From positions 248,001 to 312,000 of the forward strand of contig WNYE01000002.1 of the NCBI GenBank assembly GCA_021396245.1: a stretch of 64,000 nucleotides of DNA. The letters run 5' to 3'. Position 1 is the stretch's first letter, and each line of letters begins with the position of its first letter. Positions 57,111 through 64,000 of the stretch are shown here, piece after piece. The position numbers and the translations under genes were made by a program. The notes under the pieces are model-generated. The model made no database searches, was not told the DNA's origin, and saw nothing but the letters and a program-made list of their open reading frames with translations. Source of the stretch: Sporothrix humicola (taxonomy: Eukaryota; Ascomycota; Sordariomycetes; Ophiostomatales; Ophiostomataceae).

Positions 57111-58212
57111 GGTGTCGACGATAAGACAGACTGGGGACGGAGACTTGGGTCAAAGAGTGAGATGCAGCAACGATGCAGCAACTTCTGAGCCAAGACAATA
57201 TGGCGGACGTAAGAAGCCTAAATGTCGGCGAGCCTTTGGGGTCCTTGAATGAAGACAGTCTGATTGTTTTCGTGTCCAAAGCAACACGGGAGCTTGGCCC
57301 TCTGACGACGCTGCGAAAGGTCAAGGCTGTGCATTTTCAGCCGCATGTATTGTAGCCGCCGACGATTGGCTGGATCGTGGCCACAAGAACCAAATGAGGC
57401 GACATTGTCGCCTTGCGCTCAGAGAAGGTTAGCAGGGTTGCATCAATAGTTTGATGGGTCTGGGAGGCTGGCATGGTCAAGTAGCAAGGCTTTCCTTTCT
57501 CAGCTGTGTTTTGTTGGTGCAATTTGGCGATTTGGACGACGTATCGTGAGATTAGAATGTAATTTCTGGGGGACAAAAAGTGGATGTTTTTGTTTTGATC
57601 CCCTTTGCCACCCCTTGCCAAAAAAAAAAAACAGAAAGAACGGTTGTTTTGACATGTGATCTAGTTTGAACCATAATTCTTCTCTTTCAATTAGAAGGAG
57701 CTGATTTCGCGCCTTCCAAAATATTGCATGGAAACTCCACGTCAGGTGCCATCACCACAAAAAGTAAAAAAGGCAGGCACACCCTCTTTCCTTTCCTGCA
57801 TCTTTAAAGGACCCCGGGGGCACACACTTTCCATGCTTGAAATCAATTACGGACCTGGCATTGTCGTCGTTTAGACTCGCAAAGGTTTCCGAATTTCTCA
57901 TTTGAAAACGAGGAAAATGCACGTCACCAACAGACAGCGGATGTTCAGCGGATGAGATGCAGCCACCGGCAAAGAAAGCATCCAACCGGATGTTGGACTT
58001 CGCTTCTTGCGGCACGGCACAGTGACTCAATCGACGGGGAACCACCTCACATTATTTATTTTCACACAATCGATGCTTCTACGACAGAAGCATATTTACG
58101 AGGATAACAGCACTTACGCAAAACATGCCTTCACCAATTCCTTTTCGCTCGCTGTTGCCACCAACAGAAACTTCACATCTCAGCAGACATTACCATAAAA
58201 ATACACGACAAA
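57111..58212. other. divergent intergenic region, 1.1 kb
   Basis: Shared upstream region of the AAA gene (-) and the F-box gene (+). A poly-A run lies at 57620-57630. The last 200 nt before 58213 form the + leader. No gene seen. Confidence 0.5.
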
Positions 58213-60081
58213 ATGGCCCAAGCAGAACCTCCGTCGCTTTTGGAGACACGGGAAAAACCTCCTGCCCAGCTTGCGCAGTTACCTGTCGAGATTTTGGCCC
58301 AGATATTTCGCAACTTGTGCATCCACTGCTGGTACGGAAACCACAAGGGGCATGGCGGAAGCGAGGCTCTCGTGAGCCTGGGTGAGGAAATGTTCAAAGT
58401 TGGCCGCGATGGCCGCAAAGCGCTCGCCAAGGTCTGCCGGACGAGCAAGGCCTTTGCGGCCATTGCACAACCAATTCTCTTCCACTTTTACCATACCGGC
58501 AACCAGCCAGTCTACAACGCCGAGTGGAAGGCCTGGAAACCCAGCTTCTTTGTTGAAAACGCGGCCGAAGACGACTTGATCTTTGCGTTCATACGGACAC
58601 TGCTCAAGCGCCGGGATCTGGCCACCCACGTTCGCGCACTGGCGCTCTATTACTCGCAAAGCAATAGGCTGGCCGTCGAAGATGACGAGCCTGACGGACT
58701 GGCACTTAACCCGACGTTGCTGGACGATATTCTTGCTTTCCGCAAACAAGAGCTGGAGGACAAGCATGCCGACCACGTTCCTTGGCCCGACGGCCATACC
58801 ACAGGCATTCACCACGAGCACGGCTGGAACAACGACCTCTGTGATGTTGTGGTGGCCCTGTCACCGAATGTCGAGCAGCTGCACATGGGCGGCGCTGGGC
58901 CCCGGACGTTTGGCTGTGGCGAGTGGATGCAGTATCTCAACAATCTCTGGTACGGATCGCCTCTGCCCGACGACGAGCAGCCGCCCGAAGACGAAGATTT
59001 ACGAAAGCAGTCGACGTCGAATCGAGACCGCCTTACGGTGCGTGAGCGAGGTCTTTGCCGTCTCCAGTATGCTGCATTCAGTGCAGTGCCGTTCTGGTGC
59101 CATAAAAAGGGCGGTAATAAGGGGCAGTGTTTGCTCGATACCACGACCTTTTTGCGGCACGCACGCAATCTGGAGACACTTGTCATTGCCCATAGGGACA
59201 ACGGGTCCTATGGGCATCCGACGGACACGGATATCACGTGGCCAACAACACGGCTCAAGACGCTTCGGATAGGGAGCAGTGAGGGCAAGGGACTTGCCAT
59301 TCTTCTAACCAGATGCCCAGAACTAAAAGATCTTACGTATTCCGCCGACTCCATGCCACACAGCGCATACTACAGCTGGTTCATTGCGTCTGAAGACATA
59401 CCCGAGCACAACTACCTGACCGACGCCCATCTCCAACCGCTCTATCCGCATTTGCGCCGCCTCTGCTACACATATCTCGACAGCTATCTCTATACACACA
59501 AATCCTTGAATATTTATGGCAGGAGGGTTAAAGAGGGCCAGAGGTATGTGTATCAGGAAACAATAGAAGACGAGATGGATCTTACAGACCCATATGTCTC
59601 TTTTCGGGAATTTCAGCAGCTCTCCGTCCTCGAGGTGGAGCACCCCATGTTCCACAGCAGCGAGACTGAGAGACTCGATGCAGATTCTGACGAAGTCGAG
59701 CACGAGTATTCCATATCAGGACCTCGGCGATTTCTTGCTGCGCTCCCAGACAGCTTACGGATCCTGCATCTTGGGTTCGTGGCGGACTGGACGGCATTCT
59801 ATTCAGATATGGCAGCTCTTTGTGAGGCGGTACAGATTTACAAGAGAATGCCTCTGCTGCGTCTTGTCCACATCGAATATGTCTTCACACCGCCAGAAGA
59901 TGATGTGCAGTACCTGACAAACTTATTATGGGAGGCCGGTATCTCATTCAGAATCAGTGAAATACCCAAAGGCGACTTCATCCGAGGCTTGGTGCCGGAA
60001 CGCCCAGGCTATCCATACGGCCAACGGCAGCTGGGCATATCTTTTGGCCTCGAATGCTTGAATGGTCTGAATAGATACTGA
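58213..60081 (+). CDS. F-box-like protein
   Basis: Intronless, 622 aa. Residues ~18-85 read as an F-box: QLAQLPVEILAQIFRNLCIH, then an insert, then LAKVCRTSKAFAAIAQPILF. The rest has leucine-rich, irregular repeats typical of fungal F-box substrate-recognition regions (for example LYPHLRRLCYTYL, FQQLSVLEVEHPMF, LPDSLRILHLGFV). Such proteins link a substrate to Skp1 in an SCF ubiquitin ligase. No signal peptide or membrane helix. The start is the first ATG (gacaaaATGGCC), eight residues before the Pro-rich run leading into the F-box. Substrate cannot be inferred. Confidence 0.85.
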   Translation: MAQAEPPSLLETREKPPAQLAQLPVEILAQIFRNLCIHCWYGNHKGHGGSEALVSLGEEMFKVGRDGRKALAKVCRTSKAFAAIAQPILFHFYHTGNQPVYNAEWKAWKPSFFVENAAEDDLIFAFIRTLLKRRDLATHVRALALYYSQSNRLAVEDDEPDGLALNPTLLDDILAFRKQELEDKHADHVPWPDGHTTGIHHEHGWNNDLCDVVVALSPNVEQLHMGGAGPRTFGCGEWMQYLNNLWYGSPLPDDEQPPEDEDLRKQSTSNRDRLTVRERGLCRLQYAAFSAVPFWCHKKGGNKGQCLLDTTTFLRHARNLETLVIAHRDNGSYGHPTDTDITWPTTRLKTLRIGSSEGKGLAILLTRCPELKDLTYSADSMPHSAYYSWFIASEDIPEHNYLTDAHLQPLYPHLRRLCYTYLDSYLYTHKSLNIYGRRVKEGQRYVYQETIEDEMDLTDPYVSFREFQQLSVLEVEHPMFHSSETERLDADSDEVEHEYSISGPRRFLAALPDSLRILHLGFVADWTAFYSDMAALCEAVQIYKRMPLLRLVHIEYVFTPPEDDVQYLTNLLWEAGISFRISEIPKGDFIRGLVPERPGYPYGQRQLGISFGLECLNGLNRY

Positions 60082-60817
60082 GCAGTTTTCTTTCAACAAA
60101 AACATACATTTAACCAGACGCAATTAGCCGGTATTTAGTATTTATCGAGGCATGTCACGTTGTTTGGCTTTGCACTTTATGTCCCCCGCCTCTATTGGAA
60201 GACTGGCAAAAAGGATAATAACCAACCAGCCCCCTTATTGACATATTGAATTTCAAAACAGAGTTCACCTCGTATTCCTGTGTAATTCCAGCCTGGTCCA
60301 GACTTCCACAATATTTCCCTATATCTCGCAGTGCTACCTGGTTCTCGACATTTGCCAAATGCCTTTCCCTTCTCGCCTCCGAGTAACTTGCCGAGACTTC
60401 ATCGCGGGCTATTATAGAACCCCTGTCCCCACGTTCTGTAAATGAATTGTGTCTATATCTGCCTATAATCCAAACAGAGATAGCATGTTAGAAAAAAAGA
60501 AGGAGGCTGGAACATCCATCGGGCATTTTTCGTCCGCGAACAGACATGAATGTCCTTTCTGTGATCTGATAAATAGAGCACAGGATAAGTTGTACCTGCT
60601 TTGCCTTCTGCCCGCTTTTAAGAACGTGCATATGCATGAAGCACGAAGCACCTCACAACGTGGTGGCCATGAGTCGCACAGCATTCGTCACCTGTCGTCA
60701 TATCACGTTGCCAAGGCCGTCTTTCATTCTCTTTCATTGATAAGAAGCACTCCTCTACATACCACAACCGACAATACTCCACGCCAAGATCTTCTCCGAA
60801 ATACATACATTTTTATC
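60082..60817. other. intergenic region, 736 nt
   Basis: 3' UTR of the F-box gene and upstream region of the small membrane-protein gene. The downstream gene's frame is open leftwards to 60449, but that stretch has no membrane or domain features and the composition of a leader. No gene seen. Confidence 0.5.
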
Positions 60818-61528
60818 ATGGCCCCGACAAAGACAGCCTCCGACCGCATCCTCGCCGTTCTTTTCAGCCGTGACTGGTCACCTCCGGGCGGCGGTCCACC
60901 CTTTAACCACCCTCCCGGCTGGCACCGCTATCTCAGCCCCGGATCCATCGCCGCGATCGTCCTCGGCATCTTCTTCTTTCTGCTGCTCGTCGGCTGCATC
61001 GCGATGTCCTATTCGTCACGCTTTAACGGGAGACGTCGTCGAAGCCGCAGCAGTCGTGGCTCGCGGTCGTATTATACAGACACGACATCCTATGCCGCTC
61101 GGACTGGGACGGCCGGCGTCCGCGGTGGCGGAAGCGACGAGCAGGCCTACTACTATTACTACCCGCAGTATACGACGACTACTACGGCTGCTGGGGGCGG
61201 AGCGGGTGGCGGAGTGACTGTTGGCGTGAGTGCACACCAAAAACGGATGACGACACGTGCCAAGTCTGCGCCCTCAGTGACATCGACTTCATCGCCCTCG
61301 TCTGCATCTTCGGAAAGCTCTGCATCCTCAGTCTCGACAAGAGCCCGGGCAGCTTCCTCGGTTCACTCGCACAACCGTTCCGAGGACATGGCATCGGATG
61401 CCGCCACACTTGCCGCTGGCAACGAAAAGAAGTTTCAGGCGACGGTCGAGAGTGTTTCGTCACCAGACTCGTACCCGCAGAAAATGAGAAAGGCAAAAGT
61501 CAACAAGCGCAATGGACGGAGGCGTTGA
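60818..61528 (+). CDS. small single-pass membrane protein of unknown function
   Basis: Intronless, 236 aa. No signal peptide at the N-terminus (MAPTKTASDRILAVLF, then Pro/Gly/His-rich). One strong transmembrane helix at about 47-69 (SIAAIVLGIFFFLLLVGC) is followed at once by an Arg-rich stop-transfer patch (NGRRRRSRSSRGSRS). The tail is Tyr/Thr-rich (YYYYYPQY), then Ser/Ala-rich, and ends in a Lys/Arg cluster. The basic patch predicts the tail is cytosolic. I do not recognise the family; several fungal cell-wall or trafficking regulators share this layout without sequence likeness. The ATG is chosen because it precedes the hydrophobic region and follows a T-rich leader. Confidence 0.75.
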   Translation: MAPTKTASDRILAVLFSRDWSPPGGGPPFNHPPGWHRYLSPGSIAAIVLGIFFFLLLVGCIAMSYSSRFNGRRRRSRSSRGSRSYYTDTTSYAARTGTAGVRGGGSDEQAYYYYYPQYTTTTTAAGGGAGGGVTVGVSAHQKRMTTRAKSAPSVTSTSSPSSASSESSASSVSTRARAASSVHSHNRSEDMASDAATLAAGNEKKFQATVESVSSPDSYPQKMRKAKVNKRNGRRR

Positions 61529-61639
61529 TGTGGGGAGATGCCAAGGAAAAGGAACCGTGTAACAATATGCAGGCAGGAGGAAGATACCAGACAGATACAA
61601 ACAAGTATAAGAGGCGAAAAGCATTAATAAAAATTACCT

Positions 61640-61735
61640 TTTTAAAACGGGCGCTAAGCCCCAGGGCCTCGGGCGCTAAAGCGGGCGTTAAATAAGTAGA
61701 CAGGGTGCTACCGCTAGCTAAACTTGTTTCCACCG
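61640..61735. repeat. GGGCGCTAA-containing GC-rich patch
   Basis: Two copies of gggcgctaa and one gggcgttaa occur within ~40 nt, in an otherwise A/T-rich spacer (61529-61823) between the membrane-protein and kinase-like genes. Possibly a worn repeat-element end. Confidence 0.5.
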
Positions 61736-61823
61736 CGAAATAAAAAAAACACGGATTTAAAAAACGTCAGCCTCCCTTCCCTTCACTCCCCAGCATCAAA
61801 ACAAGAACAACGAGGAGAAGACA

Positions 61824-63113
61824 ATGGAAAACGAACTAAAACATGAAACGCATTCTCCTTCCGGTTCAAGCGACACTGAGGACGATTTTGACAGAAGCGA
61901 CTTTGACGGAAACGACTATGACGGGGACAATGTCGACATTGTCCAACTCCACTTTGGAGACGAATTTGAAGCCGACCTTGTGCTGCTTTTCAACAACGAG
62001 CTGATTTCGATTGCGGTCTTGGCGCCCTCCGAGTCCGGGGAGAACTCTTTAGAGCAACGCGTTGTTGATCTGATTAGCCAAATTTCCGTTGATACATACA
62101 ACACCGTCTCCACCGCGATTCTCGACATTATCCAGCCGGCGGGAGAGGAAGAGTTTCGGCGCGTCGCCCCAAGGGCAAGGGCTAGGGCTCCAGCGCCGTC
62201 GCCACATCAGGGCAACAGCAAACACAAACTGCACTCGCTGCTCTACCCCAAGACACATTATTTTGCCTTTCGGAGAGAGGCCCCCCATGCACAGCCCAAG
62301 ATTGTACCCATGACCCCAAGCGAGGTCCAAGACCGCTGGGCGCCTCCTTCCGAAGACTGCGTTGATGGCAGTGCTGAGGAAATCCAATCGCTCCTATCCC
62401 GTCTGCATCCTTTTCCGCGGTACACAACAAACGACATCAACGTCATCGAAGAGATCCTCAGCGGTGGTACCGTAACGCGTGTCCGTGTCGTGCCACGCAA
62501 CAACGGGGACGACGTCGACAGCCATGACATCTACACGGCCTCGAACGATCTTCTTTGCAAAGCGACGGAATATCCGGCCGGCCTCATAGCAAGTCCTGCG
62601 TTGCGGCGCGAGCTTGAGTGCCTCTTGGTGCTGCACGAACACGAATATAAATATCAGGCACCGGAGGCAGAGCCCATGCGCGTGTCCACGCCGCGTCTCG
62701 TCGGCCTAGTCACGCACCCAGAGAACCAGCGCATCGTCGGCTTTGTCCGCGAGTGGATATCAGGCGAGAGGCTATCCAGTGTGTTAAAGCGCGAGAAGCG
62801 TGGGAAGCGTAAGCCACTCGCTGCGCACCACAAGCAGCGATGGGCCCAGCAGCTCCGCGCATCCGTGGACGCCCTGCACGCCCTGGGTCTTGTCTGGGGC
62901 GACGGGAAAACGGGCAATCTCATTGTCGGCGTTGGCGGGGCCGACGACCTGACGGGGGCTGGGCATGGGGAAGAAGAAGCCCCTGTCGGCGACTTGTGGC
63001 TGATCGACTTTGGGGGCGGATGGACAAATGGGTGGGTGGACAGCGACAAGGAGAACACGATACAAGGAGACGAGCAGGCTGTCCAGAAGATCTTGGACGC
63101 ACTGCGGTTTTGA
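61824..63113 (+). CDS. protein-kinase-like protein
   Basis: Intronless, 429 aa. The first ~60 residues are acidic (SDTEDDFDRSDFDGNDYDG). The kinase-like domain lies from about 220: DLLCKATEYP may carry the ATP Lys, FVREWISGERLSSVLK is the hinge side, LHALGLVWGDGKTGNLIVG is the catalytic loop with Asp in WGD in place of HRD and a conserved Lys and Asn, and LWLIDFGGGWTNGW is the DFG segment. A clear Gly-rich loop is not visible. This pattern is common in fungal accessory kinase-like proteins. Because Asp, Asn and DFG are kept, activity is possible. Start: first ATG, following a C/T-rich leader with acaATGGAAA. No membrane or signal sequence. Confidence 0.8.
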   Translation: MENELKHETHSPSGSSDTEDDFDRSDFDGNDYDGDNVDIVQLHFGDEFEADLVLLFNNELISIAVLAPSESGENSLEQRVVDLISQISVDTYNTVSTAILDIIQPAGEEEFRRVAPRARARAPAPSPHQGNSKHKLHSLLYPKTHYFAFRREAPHAQPKIVPMTPSEVQDRWAPPSEDCVDGSAEEIQSLLSRLHPFPRYTTNDINVIEEILSGGTVTRVRVVPRNNGDDVDSHDIYTASNDLLCKATEYPAGLIASPALRRELECLLVLHEHEYKYQAPEAEPMRVSTPRLVGLVTHPENQRIVGFVREWISGERLSSVLKREKRGKRKPLAAHHKQRWAQQLRASVDALHALGLVWGDGKTGNLIVGVGGADDLTGAGHGEEEAPVGDLWLIDFGGGWTNGWVDSDKENTIQGDEQAVQKILDALRF

Positions 63114-63313
63114 GAAGAAGAAAAAGAAAAATATCGATTGGATATGTCAAGCCGGTGCTTCGTGTGCCCTGCAGCGCAGGCTGGTAATCGACAAGCTAAA
63201 GTACAGAGGTAAAAACATTGATTTTCTATTTAGATTTTCTATTTAGATTTAGTGCCCTCAGTATCCACCATCGATATAGCACTATTTGATTCAGATTCAC
63301 GGCGACCACCCGA

Positions 63314-64000
63314 TCACGCCTTTGTCCGTGTCGGATCGGTCTTGCCCCGGATAAACTCCTCGACGTTTTCCTGCACGACGCGCTGGTAGTTGGCCCGCGT
63401 GCTCCCCGAGACCCACGATGTATGGCCCGACACAATCAGATTCAAGTCTTCCTTGGTTGCCGCCCGGACGAGCGGGCTCGACTCGGGCGTCGCCGGCTCG
63501 TGGTCGAATACGTCGGCGGCCCCACCAGCGATCCGGCCTTCGCGCACCGCCGCCGCCAGCGCCTCTTCGCCGACGATGCCGCCACGAGCGACGTTAATCA
63601 CCAGCGCATCAGGCTGCATCTGGGCGAGCTCGGCCTCGCCAATCAAGCCTTCCGTCTCGAGGACACGGGGGCAGCACACGACCAGTACGCTGGCCGTCCT
63701 CAGAACTTCGTCGAACGGCACTCTGCCTTCCTTTGGAGGGTCGCCCCGCCGGCCCGCGATGACAACCTTCATGCCCAGCGCGCCCAGCAGCCGCGCAGAG
63801 TGCTGGCCGACGCCGCCATAGCCGACAATGCCCACGAGCTCGTCCGCACAGCTGCGCGGCGGGACGCCGGCCTGGTACGCCTTGGTCATGAGCTTGCCCA
63901 TGTCGGACCAGTCGCCGCGGCCCAGTGCGTTGGTAATCGTGAACAGGGAGCGGCGCAGCGCCAGATACAAGGCGACCACGTGCTCGGCGACGGAAATCGA
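63314..64000 (-). CDS. D-isomer-specific 2-hydroxyacid dehydrogenase (5' end beyond the window)
   Basis: The frame is open to the right edge, so the N-terminal catalytic lobe is missing. About 229 codons are visible. They cover the NAD-binding lobe: VGIVGYGGVGQHSARLLGALG (GxGxxG), VLVVCCPRVLETEGLI, DALVINVARGGIVGEEALAAA with the substrate Arg, then GGAADVFDHEPAT with the Glu, and VSGHTSWVSGSTRANY with the catalytic His. The family reduces 2-keto acids such as glyoxylate, hydroxypyruvate or phenylpyruvate with NAD(P)H. Substrate not determinable. It converges on the kinase-like gene with about 200 nt between stops. Confidence 0.92.
   Translation of the reverse strand, partial: SISVAEHVVALYLALRRSLFTITNALGRGDWSDMGKLMTKAYQAGVPPRSCADELVGIVGYGGVGQHSARLLGALGMKVVIAGRRGDPPKEGRVPFDEVLRTASVLVVCCPRVLETEGLIGEAELAQMQPDALVINVARGGIVGEEALAAAVREGRIAGGAADVFDHEPATPESSPLVRAATKEDLNLIVSGHTSWVSGSTRANYQRVVQENVEEFIRGKTDPTRTKA

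Overview
The window comes from a filamentous ascomycete, most likely a Sordariomycete and perhaps Hypocreales. Genes are separated by long intergenic stretches. Introns are short (53-105 nt) with GTRNGT donors and CTAAC/CTGAC branch points just before the acceptor. 5' leaders are strongly pyrimidine-rich, and coding third positions are GC-rich. A HET-C protein, a CYS-3/MetR-type bZIP protein, a fused BioDA enzyme and an SCS7-type fatty acid hydroxylase all fit Pezizomycotina. I assigned sixteen protein-coding genes and rebuilt eight of them across introns by matching reading phase and splice consensus. One extra truncated fragment lies beside an assembly gap. I found no convincing tRNA, rRNA, CRISPR array or intact transposon.

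Region 1 (1-25 kb) reads as conserved housekeeping sequence. It holds a mitochondrial-type PP2C phosphatase (PTC6-like) convergent with a HET-C gene, then a cytochrome b5-fused fatty acid 2-hydroxylase, then an RBM39/CC1-like splicing factor with an RS domain. Next is an unrecognised 655-aa protein whose transcript appears to have a very long pyrimidine-rich leader and a U-rich trailer, followed by a von Willebrand A-domain protein and a five-exon PLP aminotransferase.

Region 2 (26-42 kb) looks accessory. It holds a thioredoxin-reductase-like FAD oxidoreductase and an AT-rich patch. A LysM plus four-module chitin-binding protein follows; it seems to have lost a GH55-like N-terminal part at a breakpoint next to a 98-N gap and a 7-bp microsatellite. 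Then come an ankyrin-repeat protein and a divergent biotin-synthesis pair. bioF encodes KAPA synthase; bioDA encodes fused dethiobiotin synthetase and DAPA aminotransferase. Together they cover every step from pimeloyl-CoA or a pimeloyl thioester to dethiobiotin; bioB is not in the window. A diverged ~100-nt direct repeat brackets this pair. I consider that the most interesting structural signal here.

Region 3 (42-64 kb) has gene-poor stretches around a CYS-3/MetR-type sulfur regulator with an exceptional 1.4-kb intron. After it come a 1271-aa protein with two AAA-type modules, the first with a K-to-R Walker A; an F-box protein; a small single-pass membrane protein; a kinase-like protein; and the 3' part of a D-2-hydroxyacid dehydrogenase running off the right edge.

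I see no wholly new system that the sequence alone can prove. The best leads are the repeat-bracketed biotin pair, the remodelled GH55/LysM/chitin-binding locus, the long-UTR unknown gene and the sulfur-regulator intron.
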